Assembly: GCA_902728285.1 (NCBI GenBank)
Contig: CACVBU010000292.1
Span: 2,496,096 to 2,560,095 of the forward strand
DNA from: Clytia hemisphaerica
Taxonomy: Eukaryota > Cnidaria > Hydrozoa > Leptothecata > Clytiidae
DNA: 64,000 nucleotides
Direction: 5' to 3'
The position numbers were made by a program, and so were the translations under genes. This document shows positions 54,114 through 64,000 of this stretch, in pieces (position 1 is the first letter of the stretch; the number at the start of each line of letters is the position of its first letter). Under the pieces are notes generated by a model that worked only from the letters and a program-made list of their open reading frames with translations, was not told where the DNA came from and made no database searches.

Positions 54114-56573
54114 ATATACTTAGCATATTTATGATATTTTGTCTTTCATAATTAACATGTGATTTTTATAATAAATTAAAGTGGCTTTGTGTATTTTGTT
54201 CAAGGTGTGTACAGCCAAAGCACAAGTGTTATAATTTCTAGATTTTTAGTTGTTTTTTTCGTTTTACTCTGTCTGTAAATCTATTTAGGTACTTTTTTAT
54301 GGTTCCATTTTATTAAAAGCATAAGAGTTATAATTAGTGTGTTGCTTATATAAAATACGTAGTGAGACAAATTCTGTTGAAAATCAAAATCTAGTTATTG
54401 CACATTTACTTCCGTTCAATTTTGTGATTCTCGTGAAACACTTTTGTTACTTCCGTTCAATTTTGTGATTCTCGTGAAACACTTTTGTATGATTTTTTTG
54501 TTAATAAGTTACTTAGGGTGGAATGTTCGTGCACTGTTGCATAGCGAAATGGTAAAATATTTCTTTTGTTAAAAGTCTGTTTCTTTTGTGAGAATTCGTG
54601 TTTCTTTTGTAAAAATTTATGTTTATTTTTGTTAAAATTATATTTCTATTGTAAAAAGTGTATGTTATTTTCATGGAAATGTTTTCGTTTTGCTTGAAAA
54701 TTACGTTTTTCTGTGAGCATTTTGAAAAATGTTTAAGAGTAGTGGAGTAAAACATTTTGGATTTAATCTACAGTTATTTTGAATATGATAGGTTTTTGAT
54801 TTTAAATTGAACAAGTTATAAGAAGAAATATTTTTTCAACAAACCGTGAATAAAAGTATTTATTGCTTCTTTATTTCCAGGATGATCGTTACCTTTATGG
54901 AGTCATTTTAAAATTGTTCTGTGATTTTAAAATGGCTTGTGTGATTTTCATTTTTTATGATAAATTGATCAGATTTGGATATTGATTATTTGAGTCTTGA
55001 GAGATTTTTTGGTGTTTGTAGAATTGTATTATTGTTCTGCATCTTTTTTTGGATTACTCTGTGGATTAACAAATTGAGAGTTAATTTAGTATGTAAATGT
55101 AGCGTGGTTTGTATTTTTACAGAGTAATCATGGTTTTTAATATTTATGTTCTGGTTGTGGTGTTTAATATTATGATATTCTTGTTAAGTTATTCCAGACG
55201 TATTTTGGGTCGATCATGAAGAACTTTTCATTCAGATCAACAAAAAATTTTCTTGGGTTCCTCCACATTTTGCATTTGCAATTTTTTAGAAGTGATAAGA
55301 TGTCAAAACTGGCATCTTAGGCGGAGTACTTCCCGAGAAGTATATAAATCAGAACTATTAGGTAGTTGTAGGATGAGTTCAATATAGAAGCAAGTAAAGA
55401 CTCGATATTTCAGGGTAGGTGGTGAAGTGAGATATTCTGTGTTGATATTCTGTGTTTGAAAATATTTTGTAGAAAAAAATGTATAAAACATAGACAGTGA
55501 AATGAGTGTTGAGGAACCATGTACTTAGGATTGTATTACTTGGTATAGACATATTTCATTGATATCTCAATCCACCAATAGCTAATGACTAACGTTTATA
55601 ACATATAGCTAAGTGGATGGTTTCTTAGTTCTTATCCCTCAGAACACTTGATACATTTAATAGAACGAATAATGAACATTCATCTATTAATACTGTTGAA
55701 TATACAATATATCATAATCCTGTGCTCATAACCATTATATGTGACTCCCCAAGCAAACTGGAGTACATACGCAGCAGCCAAAATACGAATGCGACCGTTC
55801 CATTGTTTTTTTTGATCCGCCAAAAAGCGGGCGAAAGAAAATTTTGCTCAGTTGTTTTTTTTCGACTGTAGCTACCCCTTTCGACTGTAGCTGCCTTTGT
55901 TGAATTTCGAAGTGGCCTTTGGTCCGGTCTTTAAACCGGTCAAAATAAATGCCGGCGAACGATAAAATCATAACAAACGATGTGTATTTTAAAGAATCGT
56001 TCGGTGATATTTTTAGATAAAGTTTATATTGCGGAACGTACCGAAATCAATTTGTTTGTCAAAAAATAAACCGTTCCGTAAAGTATCAAAATCTTAACGT
56101 GCGAAGAACCTTTTCTTTTGCCTTCAAGCTGTTGAAGAGTCGTGTGCTTGGATGTTGTTTCAGAAAATTTATTTTGTTGGCTTTTATCTTTATCTCTAAG
56201 ATTTTAAGCATTTTAAAACATTTATTAAACTGATACTTAAATAATTGAACCAGCTAAGCCAATTGAGAATTTTGATTTTGCAAAGAAAAAAACTTTTGCT
56301 TGTGTCATACCCAAAGTTCTCTTACTGTACCAAAGCAAAAAGCAGGACAAGTTTCAAGTTTTATTTACGTTTTTCAAACTATGTACATTTAAAAACTCCT
56401 AGTACAACCCCAAGGGCTTTCTAGTTCGACAGGATATTGTTTAAAGAAAGTAAAAAGAAAAAAGGGGAAGAAGAACTGCTTCTTCAGGTTTTGGAGGGAA
56501 GAAAACATTATTTTTTCAAAACAATCTCAAGATTGATATTCAAAAGTATGAATTGTTTAATACAAACAAACTA
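54114..56573. other. Non-coding stretch with tandem repeats
   Basis: A 41-bp tandem duplication starts at 54408 and 54449 (ACTTCCGTTCAATTTTGTGA...). A roughly 24-bp degenerate repeat (TTCTTTTGTTAAAA/GTGTTTCTTTTGTAAAAATT) covers 54565-54665. CGACTGTAGCTACC/GCC is duplicated at about 55862-55890. No gene supported. Confidence 0.4.
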
Positions 56574-56831
56574 AGACGGCCATCGAAAATTAGTTATGTT
56601 CGCGTCGCAGAAGGTCTCAAAAATTGATGCGGACGGGCGGGCAGAAAAATTTCCGGGTTTTTGAAATATCGCCTGAAGCCCTCTGCCCCAAAGAAAAAGA
56701 AATACATTTGAAGAACTAAGTTGTTTCTTCTGGATTTTTCCTGGAATTCTTTCGCATCTCCACACTTGAAAATCAGTGAAAATATGATGCGGGTGGGCGA
56801 CGCACACAGAACAATTTTTCGATGGCTGCCT
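56574..56831. mobile_element. Second copy of the intron element of the RPA-like gene
   Basis: Ends AGACGGCCATCGAAAATTAG and, inverted, AGGCAGCCATCGAAAAATTG. The interior matches 17625-17859 in the opposite orientation (GAAGAACTAAG... CAGAAGAAAC on inverse). Non-coding. Confidence 0.75.
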
Positions 56832-57253
56832 ATAATGAAAATATACAAACTTTCATATCACAAATAACTAAGGGTGTTTGACCCTGAACCCCGTACTCAT
56901 TTCCCAATCGACAATTAAGCTCCATTTCTAGAAACAAGCTGGATGAAAAAAATTATGTTCGTTGTGATAGTCAATGAACAAATATTTCAGATTTCTCTCT
57001 GTTTTCGATCAAAATTGGTTCACATTTGTATCTATTCAATAAGAAAGAACTTGTAATTTAAAAAAGCTGAGTTAGCAAATAAAATAATTATATCTCAGAA
57101 CAGAACCTTTAAATGAATAGATAATAAAAGGCAAGATCTTGTGTAAAAAGATTGGACATTTCAAAACTAAATTAAAAACATTCTGACAGAAACCATTTCC
57201 AAACGTTAAAATAATTTCAATAATGCAAAATAAAAGTGTTTCATGATTAGTTA

Positions 57254-57829
57254 TTAGCTTTTTTGATGCTTTTTAATCCATTGTCTGTATTTTTTTAGCC
57301 TTGCTGTAATCATCTTTTCAACGTGTGATTCTAAAGACTTAAGAATGTTAAACTTTTGATATGCAGATTTTAAAATTGTTTGCATTTTTGTTTCATCAAA
57401 TTTTTGTAAACCTTGTTTGCCATTAATGTTGCAGCTTACAATTTCTGGAATGGTATACCACTTTTTGATTACACTGACAGCATATTCTGCGGCAAGTTTG
57501 ATGATAACTCCATCGCATTCAACACTAGCTGCAGATGCGGCAAGCTGTTCTGCAATACGCCGTATCTGTTGGTTTGAATTTGTCTCGACTTCTGTGGCCG
57601 TGACTTCAACTTCTCTCTCTTGTTCTTGTGGCGATGTTATCCAATATTTAAGGTTGTTGTTGTTGACAAAATTGTCAATTTGCCCAATGTCATTCATTAT
57701 AATGTCATTTATTTTGTCAATTCTGGCATGGATTCTATTGAACTCAATTTTCATCCAGTCTTTTAGTTCGTTCAATTTGGTCTCAAAGTTTGACTCTCGA
57801 GGTCTTGACGAAGCTCCACTTAAAATCAC
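57254..57829 (-). CDS. Coiled-coil protein with BEN-like C-terminus
   Basis: A 191-codon minus-strand frame. Residues 10-60 are helical (LNELKDWMKIEFNRIHARID), followed by a Glu/Gln-rich linker. The last 90 residues (IPEIVSCNINGKQGLQKFDE, KMQTILKSAYQKF) have the spacing of BEN domains, whose end usually reads as a Leu/Ser/Gly strand, then DP/DE, a helix and KKF. The frame before residue 1 is coding-like to about 58010 in another frame with a stop near 57858, so the N-terminus is broken or split by an intron. BEN proteins bind DNA or chromatin, and the call is tentative. It lies head to head with the fragment at 58018-58422. Confidence 0.4.
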   Translation of the reverse strand: MILSGASSRPRESNFETKLNELKDWMKIEFNRIHARIDKINDIIMNDIGQIDNFVNNNNLKYWITSPQEQEREVEVTATEVETNSNQQIRRIAEQLAASAASVECDGVIIKLAAEYAVSVIKKWYTIPEIVSCNINGKQGLQKFDETKMQTILKSAYQKFNILKSLESHVEKMITARLKKYRQWIKKHQKS

Positions 57830-58017
57830 AGGGTTTTCCAGCTCCTGGTTATGTCCAGTGTTGGCGAGGGGAAGTCAATGAGCGTCTTACTGTCGATGTC
57901 TGTTCTGTTGATTGTAATTTCTTACATGTTTCGGGTGATGCTGGCGGGGTTTGTTCAAAAAATGTTGGCTCCAGTATTATTTCTTTAGATGTTTTGGTAG
58001 CTTCAAAAAGAAACTGA

Positions 58018-58422
58018 GGCTAACAAGAGTGTCATCGTTGTACGAGATTGGTGACGTATGTGACAAAACAAAATGCAACTTCTCTCTTCTTGTTGGGTCA
58101 CACAACAAAGATGTCTACGTGAAAACACACGACTGGACAACTCATTTCGAGAAGACGTTGAAGTTCCAAACCATCAAAGACATCCTAAAATATCATCATT
58201 TTAGAATGTCGAAAGACGAGCCTGGTATTGTTTATTGCTGAAACCCTCGACCATGAACCAGTAAAAGTGTCGATCATTCGTAAACGCAACCCACCACAAA
58301 TTTCAGCAATACTTCCTGATGTTATTGAGCCAAAAGGATTCACCGTAGCTCGTGCTGAGTATCTACGAAACGATATACGCCAATTTTGCAGACATGCAAC
58401 TGAGGATTTAGTTGCTCCTTAA
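58018..58422 (+). pseudogene. Fragment of an uncharacterised transposon-associated family
   Basis: After an AG at 58016-58017 the frame reads RLTRVSSLYEIGDVCDKTKC, then LKFQTIKDILKYHHFRMSKD and stops at about 58241. The adjacent frame continues AETLDHEPVKVSIIRKRNPP and ends YLRNDIRQFCRHATEDLVAP with TAA at 58420. The two pieces clearly form one protein with a one-base shift near 58230. The HHFRM/PGIV and RKRNPPQISAILPDVIEPKG blocks recall uncharacterised cnidarian proteins next to mobile elements, from memory only. Confidence 0.45.
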
Positions 58423-60496
58423 TTTTATCATGACTTTCATTGTGCTTTGACATTTTTTGTAAGGAATTTCAACAAAAACATCATTTTATGAGCAATGTAC
58501 TTTAAACTGATCATTATAATTATTGCTTCATGTCCATATTTATTAGTAGAGTTCTTCAATTTAGTCTGAATCTAAAAAAGAAGTAGAATCCACAATTATT
58601 TTCTAAAAAAACACTACTGTGGTACCTTTATTTGGCTTGCTCACGTTAAAATTTAAAGTATAAAACAAACAAATTTAATTGTCATTTATTTTGGGTGTTG
58701 TACCCAGTGACAGTACATTTTTTAGCTATAACCTTATTTTATTGTAAATTTTGACGCTACTGTAAATAATTTTTTTCTTTCAGTAAAAAGTTATGGCGAC
58801 ATCACAATAAAAAATATGTTACGTTCGCGTCAGCCGACCGAAATTTTTCCTCAAGCGAGCAAATAAATATTAAAAACTATGCTTTGAAACCATTGTCCAA
58901 AAACCCGACTAAATTTACTACCAACCGACCGACTCAATTTTAAGAAGATTTTTGACGCAAACAGAACAATTTTCGATTACCACCTATATTATATTTCACT
59001 TTTTGTTGAAAAATATATATTTAGTGAACGACACAATTCTTAAATTTGAATTCATGGGAGTTCAAAAACCATTCAATTCCCATTTTTCACATTAATTAAA
59101 AGCATTAAACATTGATATATTGAGGCCAACGCGCAAGCAGAATTTAAATTAAAAGAATCTAGTCAAATTTTAAACAGACATAAAAAACAGATGTGTCTTG
59201 CTTGACACTCAGACACTTTTCCTCCCTATTAATGACAAAAGATTCTTTTATATTTACATCTTGCTTATGCAGCTTTTCACAAGACATAAACCATAATTGC
59301 TTTAACTTGACAAGTATGTTTTATGTTTACATTTTCCCACTCGTCTGAGGTCAATCGTGAGACTAAAAATCAAAACTGTTAAGAGGAGATTTAGACTGTT
59401 AGAGATAGCAACGAACAACGAAGATAAGATTAAGCTACAGTAAAAAATAACAGCGCTTATCTAGACTGTTCCTTCCTTACTTCTCCTGGATAGAGCTTGG
59501 GTTGGGTACTAATAATAAAAAAGATATAATTTAAGTCTAGTTTTATCTAATCTACTAAAAGTCCTTTGAACAAGAAGGAAAATGTAAAAAGAATGAAAGT
59601 ACATCTACCCTCCTTCTTTGTTGTCTTCAATAAAGAAATGTTAATATCCAAAAATTAAAACCAGAACTTATAGCACTTTTTGTTTTTGTACCAAAACCAG
59701 CAAATCAAGTAGATCTCTTTCATGTCTTCCCTGTCAGAAGGAATTATCGTGTTTACATTTTTTGAAAACGAGGCAAAAAATAAGCCGGCAACCGAATAAG
59801 AAAAGAAACGGACAAGAAAGCCGTTTGACAGACCGGTCAATCGGCCAGTTGACGGTCCGGTCTGTTGTCCGCTTTTTAAAGGGGAATTAACCCTGAGATT
59901 TTTTTCGAAACATTAAAGAGGAAGAAAAATGTGATCGAACAAAAAAGGAACCACTTCATAATGTCTTTTATTCATTGAGTTATTCAATCTTTAATTTCTC
60001 ACAATTTTGACTTTACAATACAGGATAGACTCATAGACAGGAATCGAGGTTACTACAGATATAAAATGGATATAAAAAAATGTGCAAAAAAGTGTCAGAT
60101 ATCTGTGAATAACTTTTTATTACGTGTATCATAAAAAATTTGTCAAGGGTGTTTTTCTCTTTTATTCATCGAGGAAGGTTCAAATTCCAAATAGTATATA
60201 CCTTTGATGTTTTCGCAGTAGTTAGAAATATCGATACCTAAAAAGAAAAAAGATTCAAAGGTTTGAAGGATGATAAACTAAAGCAAGGGATAAGGTGTTT
60301 GATGTGTTTACATTGGCATGTTAATTAATTTCATTAATTTTTGTGGAGATTATTTCTGCAATTTATAAAGATCAATTTAAATTTCAGCCCCAAAAAGTGC
60401 CACATGTACTATTCAGGTAAGAGGTATACCAGAAATATATACAGAAGAAAACTATATACATGTTAGAAAAAAAAAGCTTTTTAAAAAAAAATGTTT
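58423..60496. other. Non-coding stretch
   Basis: Contains a decayed third copy of the element at 17625 (58817-58984; GTTACGTTCGCGTCAGCCGA and CAAACAGAACAATTTTCGAT). Otherwise AT-rich with no supported feature. Confidence 0.4.
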
Positions 60497-60600
60497 TTAT
60501 CTGGTCTGCAAACTTCAAGTCGAAATGATATATCTGGTCTGGCAATTATTCCGTTTTAACCTGTAACCTGAAACCTGAACCTGCGTTTCGAACTAGCCGC
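60497..60600. repeat. Uninterrupted copy of the AACCTG repeat (empty site)
   Basis: CTGGTCTGCAAACTTCAAGT, CGAAATGATATATCTGGTCT and GGCAATTATTCCGTTTTAAC match 33243-33625 with no insertion at GATATATCTGG. Confidence 0.85.
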
Positions 60601-60689
60601 TAGTCAACCCAAAAATTATTCCATATATTGGATTGTACTATTGGATACGTGGATTCCCATTTAAGTACAGCTGCCTACCATATTCTAGG

Positions 60690-61700
60690 CTGTAATAAAA
60701 ACTTTAAGTTAAAACTTTTTATTTTAACCCCATTTTAACTTCTTTCCCCTCAGATTCAAGCTGGAGTGTATTATTGGTTTCCTTATTGCGACTATCCTCA
60801 GCTGACTTTGTGTAGTCGCCAGCAGAAAGTACCGAAAAAATGCTAGTACAGGTAGGTGAAATATATACCCACAACTATGCTAATTTCTTGTTAATACCCC
60901 TGCATCACTGAGTGAACTTGGTACTTCAAACTACTGAAATTTGACTTGAAACCCCCCCTGTCTAAACTACAATAATTTAGCAAAGTCCTTGAAAATACAT
61001 TTCGTGAAACATTAAGTTTGGCCATGAAACTTAAGAAGTTTTTTTATCCTTCTGGAGCATTTTTTTTCGTGGAAAGAAAAGGCATGGTTTTCAACGTCTC
61101 AACTCTTTTATTTTTTTCAGGATCGCAGATGAAGAAGACTAAAGAAATCGCAATCAAGATATGTAACTATCGTTTTTTAACACTTCGAGTAACTATCATA
61201 CTGGAAACGTTTGATTATCACAAAGATGCTAGAAAGGAAAGAGCATCAAATTTTTGATTTCATTACGTTTAATTTATACTGATGTAGATTTTCATACCCA
61301 GAAAATTATATAGAAAAGAGCATTCAAAGAAAATTCAAATGTGTGTACGGTCTTTCTCATAATAGTGCAATGAATAGGAATTATTTTGGCAAAGAACGTC
61401 TTAGAGACGTGTTAAAACTAATCTAAAATAACTTTTAAAGACGTTTTCAAGTCGTCTCAGAGACGTGCCATAACGAAATTCATAAAATTAAGACTTCTCG
61501 GAAACGTCCTAGAGACGTCCATAATTCGTTCCAATAAGACGTCTTTCAAGTGTCTAGAAGAAAACGTAGAAACAATGTTGTTAAAACGTCTTGCAAAAAC
61601 ATAATCTATAGACGGTTGAAAAACGTTTTAAAGTGCGACAAATACAACCTTTATAAAACGTTTCCTAAACGTTGTGAAAAACATTTTTTTGCCGGCTGGG
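60690..61700. mobile_element. Second copy of the CCCAGCCGGC element, left end missing
   Basis: From TTCAAGCTGGAGTGTATTAT (60758) to the end GCCGGCTGGG at 61700 it matches 7590-8543, with small deletions. The left terminal repeat is not recognisable. The ACGTCT-rich right subterminus (61390-61690) is well conserved. Confidence 0.75.
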
Positions 61701-62040
61701 AAAGACTTTAAAAACTACTAAAAACCACATAAAAACATCAGCTACATGTATTTAGACATCCAGCCAACAGCCATTTTGTTTCTAAATGAATCTATGTTTT
61801 CATTTTCATTTGTTTCACATTTTACTACAGAGTCAGCTTTTTCCATGAATTATGCGCGCGCATCGAAATTATCAAAATGCGCGAGAAAGTAATACGCCGA
61901 AAGCTGGCCAATCAGCTTGAACCTGCATTGCAGGGAAAAATGTCCCTGCAGGCGAGTTACTTGCACCAAGCGTTAAACAAGCAGTAAAAATATCATAAGC
62001 TAGACTATCAACAAAGTTTAACGCTTGGATTCCCAGGCTA
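61701..62040. mobile_element. 560-bp element, copy 4, left-truncated
   Basis: Starts AAAGACTTTAAAAACTACTA directly at the end of the neighbouring element and ends GCTTGGATTCCCAGGCTA. Only the right 60 percent of the element is present, so the left part was lost at the junction. Confidence 0.8.
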
Positions 62041-62880
62041 AGCAGAATTTGGAATTTTTCAGTTTCTCAGACAATCAGTGCCATAACATATTGGAACTTT
62101 TGGTTAATTTACCATTTTTCGAAAATTGAAGTTCAAGTGAGAATGTCAATTTCAGGCCTTCAACTTGATTTCATCGATTATTTCGATCTGGGGGGGGGGA
62201 TTTATTGGTTTCTAGGCTATATTTCAAGCTCTACTGGGCCATTTTTGAACTTCTGGATCCTTAGATCGTTAGTCTTTAGTCTATCATTAAAACTCAGAAT
62301 TAAAACTCTACCCTTCCAACCTACTTTAGAGCACATACAAATGGATTGCGGTTTCAAAACTTCCCGGTAAATTTCCCTTTTGTGCCGAGTTTTTTGTCAC
62401 TGATTGTAGATTTTACATTTTGATGTATTTGAGCTGATTTCATCAAAAAAAATAAAATTCTTTTTCGTCAAAAAATTCGAATTTTGATCAAAATCTCATT
62501 AAAATAGTTTTGATGCATTTGCTCCGGCCTTAACTGTATATTCAAGCTAAAGATTAGATTTTACATTCCGGCCTTAACTGTATATTCAAGCTAAAGATTA
62601 ATAGAATGTCGTTGTCTGATGCCTCGTATCTTGAAAGTTTTTTAGGAAATAAATTATCTTCTTGAGTTGCTTTATATCTTCTTCAGCAAGAGAGTGCTTG
62701 ACCCGGAGGAAGCATTTTACACAATAAATTGAAGTTGAGATAAGAATTGTTTGATACGTAAAGTTTCACGCAACTTTTCGTCACGATCTTCAGTCAAAAA
62801 TTCTATACAAAAAATTCGTTTCAAGTTTACAAAAATATACTGTGCACTGTAAAGTCTTCGTCAAAGCAATTGACGTCATT
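62041..62880. other. Non-coding stretch with 33-bp duplication
   Basis: CCGGCCTTAACTGTATATTC... CTAAAGATTA occurs at 62523-62555 and 62566-62598. No gene recognised; this may be the 3' untranslated part of the Penelope-like remnant. Confidence 0.4.
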
Positions 62881-63740
62881 TCAGTCTTTGGTGTCGTGGA
62901 GTTTGAGGGTGAACTTATTCACATGCCGACATTTCGAGATCAGTTCATTCCTTGAATTTAACAGTTTCTCGGGTTGGTCGAATGTGGCAATTTCTAATTT
63001 TTCGCTAAGGCAGAGTGAACATTTCAGCGAAGCACGATTGAACGGTGGACATTTACGGACTGTCTTCCAAGTAATCTTTGGGGCACGATTCTTTCGTTTC
63101 AACCTCCAAATCTCCTTGGAAAGTTCAGTTTCTTTTTCGTACTTTTCGTTGGCGAAGGATGACTTGTGGTTGGCGTATCGTTTCTTGAACTTAGGTTCGG
63201 CTAACCCAATGTAGAACTTTTCACCGTAATCTGGTTCGTCATCGCAGGTGACCGTTGCTTGATAAACTGAACGCTCCACCAAACATGAGCCGTTAAGGGG
63301 GCAAGATGCTTTCACCCTGCAGTTGCACTGTGGTGGGATCTCGTTACCGTTAGTGTCGCGTTTCAAGATGCTTTTGTTGTGGCTCTGGATGATGCTTTTG
63401 ATGTTTTTGGTGCAGCTATAGCTTACTTTAACGGTATTGCGATTGAAGATTTTGTTGAATTTATGGTGTTTCGGGAAGTGTTTGTCAATAAGCTGCAAAA
63501 ATCTTCTGGCAATTTTCGTCTCGACGTTCTTGTTATATGGCGGGTTGAACCATGTGATGTGGCGTTTGCGATTTTTTGGCTGCGTGTTCTTTGGATTGGT
63601 TGGCTTATACGAAAGTTCGACGTTGTAGCCGCTTTCTTTCAACGCTTTCTCGTACGGTTTTTTGGCTTCAGTGAAGATATGTTCGTTGGATGAGTCGTTG
63701 TTCGATCGTTTTGGGTATTTGCCTGATCACGTTTGCGGGT
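62881..63740 (-). pseudogene. Penelope-like element, thumb and GIY-YIG endonuclease end
   Basis: A 253-codon minus-strand frame begins within the RT thumb (HITWFNPPYNKNVETKIARR, DKHFPKHHKFNKIFNRNT). It passes the Cys cluster CNCRVKASCPLNGSCLVE and continues with SVYQATV and EKFYIGLAEPKFKKRYANHK, which is the GIY-YIG nuclease core (here VYQA and YIG). It ends with SLCLSEKLEIATFD and TAA-type stop near 62881. GIY-YIG is the hallmark C-terminal endonuclease of Penelope-like elements and nicks target DNA to prime reverse transcription. The frame continues upstream to about 63740 with one frameshift near 63690, beyond which RT is not recognisable. This is a copy separate from that at 50.7-52.9 kb. 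Confidence 0.85.
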
Positions 63741-64000
63741 TATGGAGAATCGGTATCGGCTTCAGAACTCCCAATGAGCCCTGGTTGTGTTGGTTTCAGT
63801 CAGACGGAGACGCCATACTGTTTTCAGAGGAATTTTTCGATATCTCTACAGGAACTAGCAGTAAGTTTTATGTTCTTTGAATATGCTGTTAGGGGTTTTT
63901 GGACCAATATAGTTTGATTTCCTAAAGATCACAAACAAGCGAGGGGTCCCTTTAAACACTTATCAAATCAGTTCAGTTCTATTTTCGAGTTAAAAACCCG
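63741..64000. other. Window end, unrecognised
   Basis: No supported feature; possibly decayed upstream sequence of the Penelope-like element. Confidence 0.25.

Noticed and set aside
1-64000. CRISPR array, operons or prokaryotic regulatory sites
   Set aside because: No regularly spaced identical repeats with unique spacers; spliced genes and eukaryotic elements make a bacterial origin untenable.

Overview
This is a eukaryotic, AT-rich, repeat-dense accessory region with no bacterial features. Intron-containing genes, AATAAA signals, a tRNA-derived A/B-box unit and a mix of Helentron, BEL/Pao, Penelope-like, PIF/Harbinger and many short inverted-repeat elements point to an invertebrate animal. 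A cnidarian (possibly a hydrozoan) fits best, but that placement is inference from protein style and composition, not from a marker gene.

Layout. 0-10 kb: a gypsy-like integrase tail (minus), a 344-bp element with an 8-bp target duplication and a dense CCGGAC motif array, a tRNA-like unit inside an inverted repeat, a long fold-back hairpin, and exon blocks of an unrecognised gene whose large intron is filled by nested elements. 10-17 kb: an element with a duplicated end lying against a short PHD-finger gene, a Harbinger transposase scrap, and the first copy of a 560-bp element with 9-bp target duplications. 17-19 kb: a two-exon RPA-like single-strand-DNA-binding gene. 21-27.5 kb: the centrepiece, a nearly intact Helentron coding for a cysteine-protease-like domain, a Cys-rich module, a HUH Rep, a PIF1-type helicase and an AP-type endonuclease. 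It is open for 6.3 kb except for three breaks, each at a run of 8-11 A.

30-32 kb: a spliced gene with a 36-bp minisatellite and a terminal Cys/His cluster. 34.7-37.3 kb: broken ORFs of a coiled-coil protein with RNase-H-like acidic motifs, the best candidate here for a poorly described transposase family. 37.3-42.2 kb: a 5'-truncated, broken BEL/Pao element (minus). 44.3-46.1 kb: a Gly/Arg/Asn-rich repeat gene interrupted by a 447-bp element with an 8-bp target duplication. 50.5-52.9 kb: a broken Penelope-like reverse transcriptase split by another copy of the 560-bp element. 53 kb: a TTAA-flanked element. 57-58.4 kb: two head-to-head uncharacterised coding fragments. 60.5-62 kb: copies of elements seen earlier, including an uninterrupted version of a site that is filled at 33.3 kb. 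62.9-63.7 kb: the GIY-YIG end of a second Penelope-like element.

The autonomous parts (Helentron, BEL/Pao, Penelope, Harbinger) are surrounded by many non-autonomous inverted-repeat elements that sit in introns, in exons and inside each other. Five nested or paired sites let the insertion order or an exact insertion boundary be read directly. No confident housekeeping host gene is present. The RPA-like gene may belong to the Helentron complement.
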